The translations under genes and the position numbers were made by a program. Below are positions 1 to 12,093 of a stretch of DNA of 64,000 nt, piece after piece (positions within the stretch are counted from its first letter, which is position 1; each line of letters begins with the position of its first letter). Source of the stretch: Cyanobium sp. Cruz-8D1 (GTDB taxonomy: Bacteria > Cyanobacteriota > Cyanobacteriia > PCC-6307 > Cyanobiaceae). The stretch covers positions 62,001 to 126,000 of the forward strand of contig NZ_JAGQCD010000007.1 in assembly GCF_024345975.1 (NCBI RefSeq), given 5' to 3'. The notes beneath the pieces are model-generated. The model was not told the origin of the DNA and made no database searches. It saw nothing but the letters and a program-made list of their open reading frames with translations.

Positions 1-575
1 GCACCGCCGCCGTAGAAGGCCATCGCCAGGCCCGCCAGCAGGATGAACAGGGAGCTGCCGGCGGTGTAGAGGATGAACTTGGTGGCGGCGTACTGGCGCT
101 TCTTGCCGCCCCAGATGGCCAGGAGCAGGTACACCGGCAGCAGTTCAAGCTCCCAGGCCAGGAAGAACAGGAGCATGTCCTGCACGGCAAACACGGCGAT
201 CTGGCCGCCGTCCATGGCCAGGAGCAGGAAGTAGAAGAGCTTCGGCTTGAAGGTCACCGGCCAGGCCGCCAGGCAGGCCAGGGAGGTGATGAAGCTGGTG
301 AGCAGGATCAACGGCATGGAGATGCCATCGGCCCCCACCGACCAGGCCAGGCCCAGATCGGGCAGCCACTGCACCCGCTCCACCAGCTGCAGTCCGGGGT
401 CGGCAGGGTCGTAGCCGCGCAGGTAAGCCCCCACGGTCACCAGGAAAGTGGTGAGCGCCACGCCGAGGGCGTACCAGCGCACCTGCTTGCCATCGCCCTT
501 GTCGGGAACGAAGGGGATCAGCAGAGCGGCGCCGATCGGGAACAGAATCGCGGTGCTCAGCCAGGGAAAGGGCAC
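1..575 (-). CDS. ndhD: NAD(P)H-quinone oxidoreductase chain 4 (NdhD1 type), N-terminal part
   Basis: Membrane proton-pumping subunit of cyanobacterial NDH-1, acting in respiration and cyclic electron flow at the thylakoid. Only the first ~191 codons are inside the window; the rest runs off base 1. The translation has closely packed hydrophobic segments and typical NdhD stretches such as [16 protein letters not shown] and [15 protein letters not shown] chose the GTG at 573-575 because the protein then begins [15 protein letters not shown], matching the usual NdhD1 N-terminus; the frame stays open further upstream. It follows ndhF by 87 nt on the same strand, the usual ndhF1-ndhD1 order of the NDH-1L complex. 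Confidence 0.93.
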   Translation of the reverse strand, partial: MPFPWLSTAILFPIGAALLIPFVPDKGDGKQVRWYALGVALTTFLVTVGAYLRGYDPADPGLQLVERVQWLPDLGLAWSVGADGISMPLILLTSFITSLACLAAWPVTFKPKLFYFLLLAMDGGQIAVFAVQDMLLFFLAWELELLPVYLLLAIWGGKKRQYAATKFILYTAGSSLFILLAGLAMAFYGGG

Positions 576-662
576 AGAACGGTGCTGTCCATCTGGCCGG
601 AGTGTAGAAATCCCGGCCTCCACAACACCCACCGCATGGGCGTTGTCACACACAGAGGGGGC

Positions 663-2675
663 TCAGCCGAAGGCGCTGAACAGCAGCACCAGGCCGATGA
701 CCCCGCCGAACACGATCAGGGCATAAAACTGGACGCGGCCGGTCTCGAAGTACTTCAGCCCCTCGCCACTGCCCAGGGTGAGCAGGCCGGTCAGGTTGAC
801 CACCCCATCCACCACCTTGGAGTCGACGTCGAGCACCTGGCGGGCCAGCCGGCGGCTGCCCTGCACGAAGATCTTCTCGTTGATGGCATCGAGGTACCAC
901 TTGTTGGCCAGGAACCGGTTGATCGCCGGGAAGCGTCCCGCCACGGCGGTGCCAAGGTCGATGCGGTGGAGGGCGTAGGCCAGCACCGCCAGGCCGATGC
1001 CGAGGCTGGAGATGGCCACCGAAGCCCCGGCCAGGGGCAGGAACTCCCCCCAGCTGAAATGCTCGGCCACCTCGGCGGCTTCAACGGGATCGACGAGGTG
1101 GCCGAAGCGGCTGTTCCAGGGGGTGCCGAGCAGACCGATCAGCACCGAAGGGACCGCCAGCACCACCAGCGGGGCGGCCATCTGCCAGCCGGATTCGTGC
1201 GGATGGCTGGCGTGACCGTGGTGGCCGTCCTCTGTGGACTCCGGAGTGGCCTGGCCCGCAGCGCTGAGCAACTGGGCACGGAGGCCGGCGTCAAGGCCGC
1301 GGAAGGGCCCCTCGAAGGTGAGGAAGTAGAGCCGGAACATGTAGAAGGCGGTCATCCCGGCGGTCAGGAAGCCCATCGCCCACAGCAGCGGGAAGCTGTT
1401 GAAGGCCTGGCCGAGGATCTCGTCCTTGCTCCAGAAGCCCGCCAGGGGAGGGATGCCGCTGATCGCGATGCAGCCCACCAGGAAGGTGGCGGAGGTGATC
1501 GGCATGTGTTTCCTGAGGCCGCCCATCAGGCGCATGTCCTGGGCCAGCACAGGCTCGTGGCCCACCACCTCCTCCATGGCATGGATCACCGAGCCGGAGC
1601 CGAGGAAGAGCATCGCCTTGAAGAAGGCGTGGGTGACGAGGTGGAACATGCCCGCCACCGGGGCCCCGCAGCCCATGGCCAGCATCATGTAACCCAGCTG
1701 GGAGACGGTGCTGTAGGCCAGCCCCTTCTTGAGATCCATCTGGGTGAGGGCAATGGTGGCGCCCAGAAACAACGTGATGGTGCCGATCACGGCGATCACC
1801 AGCTGCACCTGCGGAAAAGGCTCGTAGACCGGCTGCAGGCGGGCCACCAGGAAGACGCCGGCCGCCACCATGGTGGCCGCGTGGATCAGGGCCGAGATGG
1901 GGGTGGGGCCCTCCATGGCATCGGGCAGCCACACGTGCAGGGGGAACTGGGCCGACTTTGCCATCGGTCCCATGAACACCAGCAGGCAGAGGAGAACGGC
2001 CACCCCCGTGGGCAGGCCGCCGCCGGCCACGGCCGCCGAGAGCCGCTCGCCGATCTCCTCGAAGCCGAAGCTGCCGGTGGCCCAGAACAGGCCCAGGATC
2101 CCCAGCAGCAGGCCGAAGTCGCCGACCCGGTTGACGACGAAAGCCTTCTGGGCGGCGTTGGCGGCGGCGTCCCGGTCGTACCAGAAGCCCACCAGCAGGT
2201 AGGAGCACATGCCCACCAGCTCCCAGAACACGTAGATCTCGAGCAGGTTGGGGCTGATCACCAGCCCGAGCATCGAGCTGCTGAACAGGGCCAGATAGGT
2301 GAAGAAACGGACGTAGCCCTTGTCGTGGACCATGTAGCCGTCGGAATAGACCATCACCAGCAGGGCGATGGTGGTGACCAGCGACAGCATCACGGCCCCC
2401 AGCGCATCCACCCGGAAGCCCATCTGCAGATGGAAGCTGCCGGCGCCGGCCCAGTCGAACAGCACTTCGGTGCCGCCCGCTCCCGCCAGTTGTTCGGCCA
2501 GGATCGCGAAGCTGAGCACCGCAGCCATGCCCACGCTGGTGATCAGCAGCAACGCCACCGGCTTGCGCAGGCGGTTGACGGTGCGGTTGAAGGTGATCAG
2601 CCCCAGGCCGGTGAGGCAGGCCCCCAGCAGGGGGAGCACTGGGATCAGCCAGGCAAGTTCGGAAGCGGAGGGCAT
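663..2675 (-). CDS. ndhF: NAD(P)H-quinone oxidoreductase subunit 5 (NdhF1)
   Basis: Large antiporter-like membrane subunit of NDH-1, pumping protons while plastoquinone is reduced. The 670-residue product has the family length and multiple transmembrane helices. It carries the conserved antiporter core (for example FFTYLALFSSSMLGLVISPN and GPMAKSAQFPLHVWLPDAMEGPT) and a C-terminal extension typical of NdhF1. The start ATG at 2675 gives MPSASELAWLIPVLPLLGA; an upstream in-frame extension has no membrane character and is not credible. ndhD lies directly downstream. The Z-ISO gene is upstream on the same strand, so a common transcript is possible. Confidence 0.96.
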   Translation of the reverse strand: MPSASELAWLIPVLPLLGACLTGLGLITFNRTVNRLRKPVALLLITSVGMAAVLSFAILAEQLAGAGGTEVLFDWAGAGSFHLQMGFRVDALGAVMLSLVTTIALLVMVYSDGYMVHDKGYVRFFTYLALFSSSMLGLVISPNLLEIYVFWELVGMCSYLLVGFWYDRDAAANAAQKAFVVNRVGDFGLLLGILGLFWATGSFGFEEIGERLSAAVAGGGLPTGVAVLLCLLVFMGPMAKSAQFPLHVWLPDAMEGPTPISALIHAATMVAAGVFLVARLQPVYEPFPQVQLVIAVIGTITLFLGATIALTQMDLKKGLAYSTVSQLGYMMLAMGCGAPVAGMFHLVTHAFFKAMLFLGSGSVIHAMEEVVGHEPVLAQDMRLMGGLRKHMPITSATFLVGCIAISGIPPLAGFWSKDEILGQAFNSFPLLWAMGFLTAGMTAFYMFRLYFLTFEGPFRGLDAGLRAQLLSAAGQATPESTEDGHHGHASHPHESGWQMAAPLVVLAVPSVLIGLLGTPWNSRFGHLVDPVEAAEVAEHFSWGEFLPLAGASVAISSLGIGLAVLAYALHRIDLGTAVAGRFPAINRFLANKWYLDAINEKIFVQGSRRLARQVLDVDSKVVDGVVNLTGLLTLGSGEGLKYFETGRVQFYALIVFGGVIGLVLLFSAFG

Positions 2676-2772
2676 CCTGGAGGCTCTATTGGGGCGAGTG
2701 TAGGCAGGCCCACCGGAATGCCCTCGCCTCTGTGGGGGCGTGCCCATCGACCCCGGTCGGTGGGCGGGAGCT

Positions 2773-3525
2773 TCAGCCCAGCCAGTGAGCCAGGGCGGTG
2801 CGCGAGAAGGTGGTGGCGCCAAGGCCGATCCAGCGGTGGGCCCACCACAGCACACCAATGGCGATGACGATCCCCAGCTGGGAGGGCCGCAGGAATTCCG
2901 CCGCCACCAGCGTCTGACGGCCATCCAGAACTGCGGCGAAGGGAAACACCGATGTGGCGGCCCGCAGCTCCTCGAAGGCCGGCCCGAAACGGTGGCGCAG
3001 GCGACGGTCCCCGTTCCAGACGGCGAACAGGTGGTGGCCGATCAGGCCCACGCAGGCCACAAGCGTGAAGCTGGTGCCGATCCAGAGCAGGTGGGTGGCG
3101 CACCAGAGCACCTGACCCACCGCCTGGGGATGGCGGCTCACCCGGATGATCCCCGTGGCATAGAGCCGCACCTGGGGCTTCTGCACGGCGGGAATCTCCA
3201 GCAGGTTGTAGGTGGCCGGATACAGAAACAGAAAACTGACCGCCGTGCCGGTCCAGACCAGCGGCACCACCCAGGCCTGCTCCTGCAGGTTCCAGAGCCT
3301 CAGGCCGTCGTAGCGGTGAGCCAGGAAGTAGCCCACCACCACCACCGCCGAGGGGATGCTCAGGCCGGCGAACAGCAGCCGCCAGAGCCGGGCCCCGATG
3401 CGCGCCTCCCCCCAGACCCTCAGGGAGGCGCCGCCGCTGTGGATCAGGGCGAACAGGACCAGCAGGGCCAGCATCACGACACTGCTGTGCTGGGGGTCCG
3501 CCGTCAGCAGGGGAAGCGAGGGCAT
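2773..3525 (-). CDS. ziso: 15-cis-zeta-carotene isomerase (Z-ISO, NnrU family)
   Basis: Isomerises 9,15,9'-tri-cis-zeta-carotene to the 9,9'-di-cis form between phytoene desaturase and zeta-carotene desaturase. It is an integral membrane haem protein in plants. The 250-residue sequence has about six hydrophobic segments. It closely follows the plant Z-ISO signature: HSGGASLR near residue 29, RVSRHPQAVGQVLWCATHLLWIG at 128-150 (His132, His145), then GLIGHHLFAVWNGDRR and SVFPFAAVLDGRQ. These histidines are the haem-ligand candidates. Generic pipelines would call it only NnrU family. The other desaturation genes lie at 5.9, 7.3 and 43.8 kb. Confidence 0.88.
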   Translation of the reverse strand: MPSLPLLTADPQHSSVVMLALLVLFALIHSGGASLRVWGEARIGARLWRLLFAGLSIPSAVVVVGYFLAHRYDGLRLWNLQEQAWVVPLVWTGTAVSFLFLYPATYNLLEIPAVQKPQVRLYATGIIRVSRHPQAVGQVLWCATHLLWIGTSFTLVACVGLIGHHLFAVWNGDRRLRHRFGPAFEELRAATSVFPFAAVLDGRQTLVAAEFLRPSQLGIVIAIGVLWWAHRWIGLGATTFSRTALAHWLG

Positions 3526-3644
3526 GGGGGTGCGGCGTCCGGGAGCGGATGTGACAGGCCGATTCTTGCCACCGGGCAGGCCCCCTAGAGTTCATCACGG
3601 CCTGCCGGCTCCGGCGAACGGTCCCCCCGAGGCCTCCCCGACCC

Positions 3645-4646
3645 ATGGCAGATCTGCCTTTCACCCTCGACCAGCTCCGCATCCTGCGGGCCATCGCCAG
3701 TGAGGGCAGCTTCAAGAAAGCGGCCGACAGCCTGTATGTCACCCAGCCGGCGGTGAGCCTGCAGATCCAGAACCTGGAGAAGCAGCTCGATGTGTCCTTG
3801 TTCGACCGCGGCGGCCGCAAGGCCCAGCTCACCGAAGCCGGCCACCTGCTGCTCAGCTACTGCGACCGGATCCTGAGCCAGTGCCAGGAGGCCTGCCGGG
3901 CCCTCGACGACCTCCATAACCTGCGCGGCGGCTCCCTGGTGGTGGGGGCGAGCCAGACGACGGGCACGTATCTGATGCCCCGCATGATCGGCCTGTTCCG
4001 CCAGAAGTACCCCGACGTGGCGGTGCAGCTGCAGGTGCACAGCACCCGCCGCACCGGCTGGAGCGTGGCCAACGGGCAGATCGACCTGGCGATCATCGGC
4101 GGTGAACTGCCGGCGGATCTCAACGACCTGCTGCAGGTGGTGCCCTACGCCAATGACGAACTCGCCCTGGTGCTGCCCCCCAAGCATCCCCTCGCCCGGC
4201 TGCCCGAGCTCACCAAGGACGATCTCTACCGCCTGGGATTCGTCTGCCTCGACGCCCAGTCGACCACCCGCAAGATGGTGGACCAGCTGCTGAGCCGCTC
4301 CAAGCTTGACGTGCAGCGGCTCAAGATCGAAATGGAGCTCAACTCCTTCGAGGCCATCAAGAACGCTGTCCAGGCGGGGCTGGGGGCGGCGTTCCTGCCG
4401 GTGGTGTCGATCGAGCGGGAGTTGGCCGCCGGCACCCTGTACCGCCCCCAGGTGGCCGACCTGATGGTGCGGCGCCAGCTGAAGCTGATCACCCATCCGG
4501 CCCGCTATTGCTCCCGGGCCGCCGACGCCTTCCGCCGCGAGGTGCTGCCGGTGTTTGCCAGCCCAGACAGCCCCCTGCGCCAGGTGCAGGCCTCGCCGGG
4601 GCTGGCCGAACGCAACGGCCTCAGAACTGATCGGCCTCCGGTGTGA
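3645..4646 (+). CDS. rbcR: LysR-type transcriptional regulator (RbcR/CbbR type)
   Basis: Predicted DNA-binding regulator of carbon fixation genes. Residues 1-65 form the LysR winged helix-turn-helix ([18 protein letters not shown], then [20 protein letters not shown]). Residues from about 95 form the effector-binding domain, opening with [19 protein letters not shown]. The 333-residue length and the conserved text fit the RbcR/Ycf30 group rather than NdhR or CmpR. It is divergent from Z-ISO across 119 nt, which probably contains both promoters. The last 26 nt overlap the convergent DUF3172 gene. The target genes are not shown by the sequence. Confidence 0.85.
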   Translation: MADLPFTLDQLRILRAIASEGSFKKAADSLYVTQPAVSLQIQNLEKQLDVSLFDRGGRKAQLTEAGHLLLSYCDRILSQCQEACRALDDLHNLRGGSLVVGASQTTGTYLMPRMIGLFRQKYPDVAVQLQVHSTRRTGWSVANGQIDLAIIGGELPADLNDLLQVVPYANDELALVLPPKHPLARLPELTKDDLYRLGFVCLDAQSTTRKMVDQLLSRSKLDVQRLKIEMELNSFEAIKNAVQAGLGAAFLPVVSIERELAAGTLYRPQVADLMVRRQLKLITHPARYCSRAADAFRREVLPVFASPDSPLRQVQASPGLAERNGLRTDRPPV

Positions 4647-5358
4647 GGCCGACGGCGTCATCGGCGGCACCGGCGACCCCCCTGGTCTGGAACTTGTTGC
4701 CGGAGATGTCGGTCTGGTAGACGCAGCGGACGACGGGTTTGTCGCGCACCGAGCCGATGTAGGCGAAGGTGTTCATGCGTTGCTTGCACTGGCGCATCTG
4801 CTCAGCGGTCACCGCCCCTTCCTTCTGCAGCACCGACCAGTTCTCCCGGCGGATGACGCAACCGGGCTGGAGGGTCGGCTGGGTCACGAAGCTGCTGCTC
4901 GGGTTCATCGTGGTGTACAGCTCGATGTCCATCACGAAGGCGCTGGCGCCCCACTGTTTGCAGAATTCGGGGTCGGGCACGGCCATGTCGAGCTGCTGGG
5001 CACTGGCGATGTTGCCCTGGTTGCCCTGGGTGGTGCTGGTCACGGCGCTGCCGATGCCGATGCCCACCACCAGCACCCCCGCCAGCACCGCCACGGTGGC
5101 GACGTTCAGCTGAATGTTGGGGCCGCCGCCGCTCGGGGGACCGCCGCCGTTGCCGGAGGGAGGACGGCCGCCACCACCACCGCCGTTCATCTCCCGACGC
5201 CCCTTGGCCCCGGTGCGGGGATCCTCCCGGCGCCCGTAGCCCGTGGAAAAGCGGTCGGTGCGCTCGTCGTAACGATCGGCGCGGGGGTCGTAGCGGTCGG
5301 GCCGCACGTCATAGCCGCCCGGCTCGGGTCGGCCACTGCTGCTGCGGGAGCGGGTCAC
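4621..5358 (-). CDS. DUF3172 family protein with one membrane helix
   Basis: Cyanobacterial protein of unknown function, 245 residues. The N-terminal ~55 residues are Arg/Asp/Tyr-rich, followed by a Gly/Pro-rich linker. One hydrophobic helix follows (near 85-108, [22 protein letters not shown]). The globular C-terminal domain contains four or five cysteines ([29 protein letters not shown]). The start is GTG and overlaps the ndhM stop by 4 nt (GTGA), so translation is probably coupled to ndhM. The context hints at an NDH-1 or thylakoid role, but that is inference. Confidence 0.85.
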   Translation of the reverse strand: MTRSRSSSGRPEPGGYDVRPDRYDPRADRYDERTDRFSTGYGRREDPRTGAKGRREMNGGGGGGRPPSGNGGGPPSGGGPNIQLNVATVAVLAGVLVVGIGIGSAVTSTTQGNQGNIASAQQLDMAVPDPEFCKQWGASAFVMDIELYTTMNPSSSFVTQPTLQPGCVIRRENWSVLQKEGAVTAEQMRQCKQRMNTFAYIGSVRDKPVVRCVYQTDISGNKFQTRGVAGAADDAVGLTPEADQF

Positions 5359-5702
5359 AGGATTTCCGGGCTGCGGGGCAGGCCCATCGAATAATTGAGC
5401 ACCCGGGCCTCAGGGTTGTAGCTCACCTCGCCGGCCTGGAGCATCTGGCGCACCAGGCCTTCCAGTTCGGAGCCGATGCGGCGCAGGCTGTAGTCGCTGA
5501 GTTCCTGGCCGGCCTGGGCCGCCACCAGCTGCCTGAACTGGCTGCGCACCTTTTCGAGGGCGGCCTCGTCCCAGAGGAACTCGTTGTCGGGATCGATGTC
5601 GAGGGTCAGCTGGTCCGGGTCGGGGATGAGATCGTCGTTCTCCACCCGCGCCGTGAACAGGCGGATGTGGCGAGTGGTGGACTTGAGCAGCGTCTCGACC
5701 AT
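5355..5702 (-). CDS. ndhM: NAD(P)H-quinone oxidoreductase subunit M
   Basis: Small hydrophilic, oxygenic-phototroph-specific subunit of the NDH-1 peripheral arm. The 115-residue product [18 protein letters not shown]... [19 protein letters not shown] has the family length and its conserved C-terminal motif. ATG at 5702 was chosen; the open frame extends far upstream, but that is antisense shadow of the carotenoid gene. It is divergent from crtP across 165 nt, and its stop overlaps the DUF3172 start. Confidence 0.93.
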   Translation of the reverse strand: MVETLLKSTTRHIRLFTARVENDDLIPDPDQLTLDIDPDNEFLWDEAALEKVRSQFRQLVAAQAGQELSDYSLRRIGSELEGLVRQMLQAGEVSYNPEARVLNYSMGLPRSPEIL

Positions 5703-8215
<2,513 letters not shown>

Positions 8216-8249
8216 AGCGGCGTTCCATCGGCCAGGCCCAGGGGCGGTC

Positions 8250-9212
8250 TCAGGGCTGATCCCCGAGTGCCAACCACTCCTTCAGCACCGGGTTCACCAG
8301 GGAGGGATTCTCGTCATGGGGGCAGTGACCGAGGCCGGGCAGGATCCGCAGGTCACGTACGGCGGCAAAAGCCCCGGCCCAGCGCCTGGCCTCGGCTACC
8401 GGCTCCCATGGATCCGCCTCGCCCCAGAGCAGCCGGACCGGAATGGTCAGTTCCGCCAGCATGTCCGGGGCCAGGCGGTCGCGGAAGAGGTTGATGAACC
8501 CCCGGAAGCTCTCCTCGGCACCCGGGCTGCGCGCCGGCGTCAGCAGCAACTGCACCAGTTGGTCATCGACGCCGCGGCCCGTGGGGTAGGCGACGGCCAG
8601 AACCCTGCGGATCACGCCGGGATTGGCCACCCAGCGGAACAGCCGGCCCGTGAGCCAGCGCTGACGCACCAGGCGCTTCAGCTGGGGCCGGCCGATCCGG
8701 CGCAGCGGAGGCTGCTCGCTCAGGCGGCGGTCGTCCAGGCTGCGCTGGGCGCAGTCGATCAGGATCACCTGGCTGGCGTCGTCCCCGAGTCTGGCGGCCG
8801 CGGCGAGGGCCACGACGCCCCCGATCGAATTGCCGACGAGCTGGACTGGCGTGCCGATCACCTCCCGCACGAAGGCCGCCACCTGATCGGCCCACAGATC
8901 GATGCCGTAGCGCAGCGCCAGACCGTCATCCGGTTCGCCCTCGAGGCGTGAGGGGGGCTTGCTGCTGGCCCCGAAGCCGACCAGATCAATGGCGAAGACG
9001 GGACGGTTGCCCGACAGTGGCGGCAGGTTGTGGCGCCAGTGTTCCTTGCAGGCGCCGAAGCCATGAATCAGAAGCACGGGCAACTCCCCGGCTTGGGCCG
9101 GCGCCGCAGGCGCGCTGCGGGCGTAGCTCACCGTCTGCCCCTGCCACGACCAGGTGCCCAGCCAGTCCGCCGGGAAAATCGTGCCGCCGCTGGCCTGGGG
9201 AGTGGAGGGCAT
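8250..9212 (-). CDS. Alpha/beta fold hydrolase
   Basis: Predicted serine hydrolase of 320 residues. It has the oxyanion region LLIHGFGACKEHWRHN (around 47-62), the nucleophile elbow VGNSIGGVV (Ser129), an acid-residue region LLWGEADPWEP and the catalytic His in LPGLGHCPHDENP. The family includes esterases, dehalogenases and chlorophyll-degradation enzymes such as pheophytinase. Its overall form resembles cyanobacterial homologues of plastid hydrolases, but the substrate cannot be read from the sequence. It is convergent with crtB, with a 34-nt gap. Confidence 0.85.
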   Translation of the reverse strand: MPSTPQASGGTIFPADWLGTWSWQGQTVSYARSAPAAPAQAGELPVLLIHGFGACKEHWRHNLPPLSGNRPVFAIDLVGFGASSKPPSRLEGEPDDGLALRYGIDLWADQVAAFVREVIGTPVQLVGNSIGGVVALAAAARLGDDASQVILIDCAQRSLDDRRLSEQPPLRRIGRPQLKRLVRQRWLTGRLFRWVANPGVIRRVLAVAYPTGRGVDDQLVQLLLTPARSPGAEESFRGFINLFRDRLAPDMLAELTIPVRLLWGEADPWEPVAEARRWAGAFAAVRDLRILPGLGHCPHDENPSLVNPVLKEWLALGDQP

Positions 9213-9325
9213 GGCGCTTGGTGACAGTGGCGTGAGAGGAGTCCTGTCCGACGGTTCCGATGCCTGGAGGGGGAAAGGACCCCCTAGGCAAGCGACTGTC
9301 CTACGCCACTCAAGCGGCCCTGGCC

Positions 9326-9754
9326 TCAGACCGCGGCTTTCTGGTTGGCCAGCAGGTTCTTGAGCTTGGCCAGTTCGCCGGCCCAGCGGGGATCGGGGGC
9401 GCCTTCACCGACGGCGTCGGCATGCACCACCTTGTTGACGCTCTTGCGGGCGGCCGTGGGGGCGCTGCCGGGGCGACGATCGGCGCCGGCGGCGGGGCGG
9501 CTGTCCCGGCGCTGCTCGGAGATCTCGATGCGCAGGGTGCTGCCACCGAAGTCCTTGCCGTTGAGCTGGGCGATCACCGCCTCGGCCTGGGCCAGATCCT
9601 CAACGTTGGCAAAGCCGAAGCCCCGGCAGCTGCCGGTCTCGCGGTCGTTCACCGCCTTGAAACGCACCCCCTCTCCCACGCTCGAGAAGAGAGCTTCCAG
9701 CTCTTTGGCATCAAAGGTTTGCGGCAGATTGCCGACATAGAGACGAACGCTCAT
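9326..9754 (-). CDS. RNA-binding protein with one RRM domain (cyanobacterial Rbp type)
   Basis: Single RNA recognition motif at residues 1-85. It has RNP2 near RLYVGNLP (4-11) and RNP1 as CRGFGFANV (around 44-52). This is the cyanobacterial Rbp family, implicated in cold response and mRNA localisation. The tail (about 90-142) is basic and Ala-rich rather than Gly-rich, ending in a short helical LAKLKNLLANQK. ATG at 9754 was chosen because it directly begins MSVRLYVGNLP; the longer open frame adds a Pro/Phe stretch of no known kind. 142 residues. Confidence 0.9.
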   Translation of the reverse strand: MSVRLYVGNLPQTFDAKELEALFSSVGEGVRFKAVNDRETGSCRGFGFANVEDLAQAEAVIAQLNGKDFGGSTLRIEISEQRRDSRPAAGADRRPGSAPTAARKSVNKVVHADAVGEGAPDPRWAGELAKLKNLLANQKAAV

Positions 9755-9822
9755 GGGGAGGGGGCTCGGGAAAGGGAAAAAAGCTCTGGCAGGCGGTGCG
9801 ATCACGCCATTGCATTCAGCAG

Positions 9823-11151
9823 TTAATCACGCCGAGGGTCCGCTTCCCTTGCCTCGCCCTGGCAACCCAGCCACACCTGGGCGGCAGCAACGACCTCTTC
9901 GGTCAGTCGCGTATCCGCCAACTCCGCTGTGTCCGTCGCTGCCTTTTTGCCCAATCGGTCGAAGGCCCGTTCGGCTGTGAGGTGGTCGATCAGCTGGCCG
10001 AGCCGGGGGCCTGGGGGGATGGCCAGCAGCTGTTGCAGGCGGCTTCCATCCAGGGGCGGCCGGGGGTGGAACAGGCGATCCGCCGGATCCCGCCAGCGGC
10101 CCATGGCCAGCTGCGCCGCCTGCGGATCCAGATGCAGCAGCAGGGCGGGCAGCTCCTCTTCCAGCTGGCGCTGCAGGGCCAGCCGCTCCGCTTCGGCCAG
10201 GGCCTCCAGCGCCAGAGCACCGGCGGGCCCTGGCGTCTGCCGGAGATGGCCGAGCCATTGCCGCAGCCGCTGGCAGCGCTGCTGCAGCCGGCGACTGGCC
10301 CGCAGCCCTTCCAGGCTCGGGCCATCCAGTACGGCCGCCAGCCGTGCCAGCGGCAGGGCCCAGGCCGCCTCGGCGGGAGTGAGGCCGCAAGTTTCCGGCC
10401 GCTGGGGCCCCAGGCTCGCCAGCGGCGCCTCGGGCCCGTCGGCGGCCCCCCAGGGCTGGAGCAGGCCCGCCTCCAGGGCCTGCTCCAGCCCCCGGTGCCC
10501 CTGGGCAGAGGCCACCAGGCGCTCCAGTTCCGCCAGCACCCGTTCCCCGGCCACGGCGGTGATCCGCTGCCGGTGGCGCCGGATCAGCTCCCAGGTGGCT
10601 GGAGCGATGGCGAAGTCCAGTTCGCAGGCCAGCCGCACCCCCCGCAGCAACCGCAGCGGGTCGTCGAGCAGGTTGGCCTCGCTGATCGCCACCAGCCGGC
10701 GCGCGGCCAGATCCTGGAGGCCACCGCAGGGGTCGATCAGTCGCAGATCGGCGGCCGCTCGGCTGTCCAGTGCCAGCCCCCCCAGGGGCAGGGCGATGGC
10801 GTTGGCGGTGTAGTCGCGGCGGGTCAGATCGGCCCTGAGATCGTTACCGGCGCAACGGGCCAGGTCGATCGTCCAGCCCTTCAGCACCAGCCGGGCGATC
10901 GAACGTTCCTTGTCAAGCACCACACAGGTGCCACCGAACTGCCGTCCCAGGCGCCGGGCCAGGTCGATGGCGTCGCCGGGCACCACCAGGTCGAGATCCG
11001 GCTGGGCGACCAGCCGACCCAGCAGGCCGTCCCGGACCGCCCCCCCCACCAGCGCCGTGCCCTCCGGCAGCTGGTCGGGGGGCACAGGCCAGCGCTCCGG
11101 TGCCAGGGCCCGCCACAGTTCCGAGACTTGACGTCCCGGCTCGCACGCCAC
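9823..11151 (-). CDS. cca: CCA tRNA nucleotidyltransferase
   Basis: Class II nucleotidyltransferase adding CCA to tRNA 3' ends; the tRNA-Asn in this window lacks an encoded CCA. The active site is visible as LVGGAVRDGLLGRL, then DLDLVVPGDA (the catalytic Asp pair), followed by the conserved LTRRDYTANAIA. The C-terminal half is Leu/Arg-rich and helical. I use GTG 11151, which leaves 28 nt to the divergent ycf34 start. The ATG at 11187 would extend the product by 12 residues and overlap ycf34. About 442 residues. Confidence 0.9.
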   Translation of the reverse strand: MACEPGRQVSELWRALAPERWPVPPDQLPEGTALVGGAVRDGLLGRLVAQPDLDLVVPGDAIDLARRLGRQFGGTCVVLDKERSIARLVLKGWTIDLARCAGNDLRADLTRRDYTANAIALPLGGLALDSRAAADLRLIDPCGGLQDLAARRLVAISEANLLDDPLRLLRGVRLACELDFAIAPATWELIRRHRQRITAVAGERVLAELERLVASAQGHRGLEQALEAGLLQPWGAADGPEAPLASLGPQRPETCGLTPAEAAWALPLARLAAVLDGPSLEGLRASRRLQQRCQRLRQWLGHLRQTPGPAGALALEALAEAERLALQRQLEEELPALLLHLDPQAAQLAMGRWRDPADRLFHPRPPLDGSRLQQLLAIPPGPRLGQLIDHLTAERAFDRLGKKAATDTAELADTRLTEEVVAAAQVWLGCQGEAREADPRRD

Positions 11152-11179
11152 AATGGGCGCCCTGCTGGGCCGCGGCGGC

Positions 11180-11437
11180 ATGTGCATCTGCGTGGATTGC
11201 CACTGGGTCGAGCGTTGTCAGGCCTACCACGCGGTCGAGCGTCAGCACGGCGTCGCCCACCTCACCATGAGCCCCGATTTCAGCCCCCGGCAGCCGCGCA
11301 TTCACGTGCAGGTGCTCGATCTCGACGCTGCCACGGCCAGTGTCGGGGTGGAGTGGGACGTGCGGGCCTGCTCCGATTTCAACTCCGATCCGGGCCGCTG
11401 GCGCCGCTGGCGCCCCGACGGCCCCCTGCCGTCATGA
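11180..11437 (+). CDS. ycf34: Ycf34 family iron-sulfur protein
   Basis: Small protein of 85 residues conserved in cyanobacteria and red algal plastids. Ycf34 is reported to bind an Fe-S cluster and to affect photosynthetic electron transport. The sequence begins MCICVDCHWVERC, giving Cys2, Cys4, Cys7 and Cys13 as the ligand cluster, followed by MSPDFSPRQPRIHV and VEWDVRACSDF. It overlaps tsaB by 4 nt (ATGA), so the two are translationally coupled. Confidence 0.9.
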   Translation: MCICVDCHWVERCQAYHAVERQHGVAHLTMSPDFSPRQPRIHVQVLDLDAATASVGVEWDVRACSDFNSDPGRWRRWRPDGPLPS

Positions 11438-12093
11438 CGGGCCTGCCCGATCCGGACGGCCGCCCCTGGCTGCTGGCCCTGCACAGCTCCAGCGACAGCC
11501 TCGGCGTGGGGCTGCAGCGCCTCGGGGCGACACAGCCGGAGCGGCTGGAGAGCTTCCCCCTGGGCCGCTCCCTCTCCAATGGGCTGTTCGACTGCCTGGA
11601 ATCGGTGCTGCCGGCCAGCGCCTGGCCCCAGCTGGGTCGCCTGGCGGTGGCCACCGGCCCCGGTGGCTTCACCGGCACCCGCCTGACGGTGGTGCTGGCC
11701 CGCACCCTGGCTCAGCAGCTGGCCCTGCCCCTCGATGGCATCAGCAGCTTCCACCTGATGGCCCGCCGCCTGCTCGCCGGTCCCCAGCCGCCCAGCGCGG
11801 CGGGTCCCTTCTGGTTGCTGCAGGAGCTGCCCCGTCGCGGCGTGGTGGCGGGGCTCTATGGCGCCGACCCGGGCCTGCCCGGCGGTGTGGTCGAGCTGGA
11901 GGCCCCGAGGCTCCACCGCGGCCGTGACGCCCTGGCCCCCTTCCCCATCCAGCCGGGTGAGGTGCGCTTGCCGGAGGACGTGATCCAGTTGCTCGGCTTC
12001 AGTGCCGCCAGCGCCGCCGCAGGCCTGGGCGCCCCCTGGCAGCCGGTGCTGCCCCTCTACCCCACCAGTCCGGTGGAGGCGCTCCCATGTTGA
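11434..12093 (+). CDS. tsaB: tRNA threonylcarbamoyladenosine biosynthesis protein TsaB
   Basis: Non-catalytic partner that stabilises TsaD in t6A37 synthesis on ANN-decoding tRNAs. The 219-residue protein shows the ASKHA-type N-terminus (LLALHSSSDSLGVGLQ) and the diagnostic TGPGGFTGTRLTVVLARTLAQQL. ATG 11434 overlaps the ycf34 stop. The downstream YdcF-like gene overlaps it by 7 nt. Confidence 0.92.
   Translation: MTGLPDPDGRPWLLALHSSSDSLGVGLQRLGATQPERLESFPLGRSLSNGLFDCLESVLPASAWPQLGRLAVATGPGGFTGTRLTVVLARTLAQQLALPLDGISSFHLMARRLLAGPQPPSAAGPFWLLQELPRRGVVAGLYGADPGLPGGVVELEAPRLHRGRDALAPFPIQPGEVRLPEDVIQLLGFSAASAAAGLGAPWQPVLPLYPTSPVEALPC

Noticed and set aside
582-2867. 761-codon plus-strand frame opposite ndhF
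   Set aside because: It is His/Gln/Glu/Gly-rich antisense shadow of ndhF and Z-ISO caused by high third-position GC; it has no domain and low complexity.
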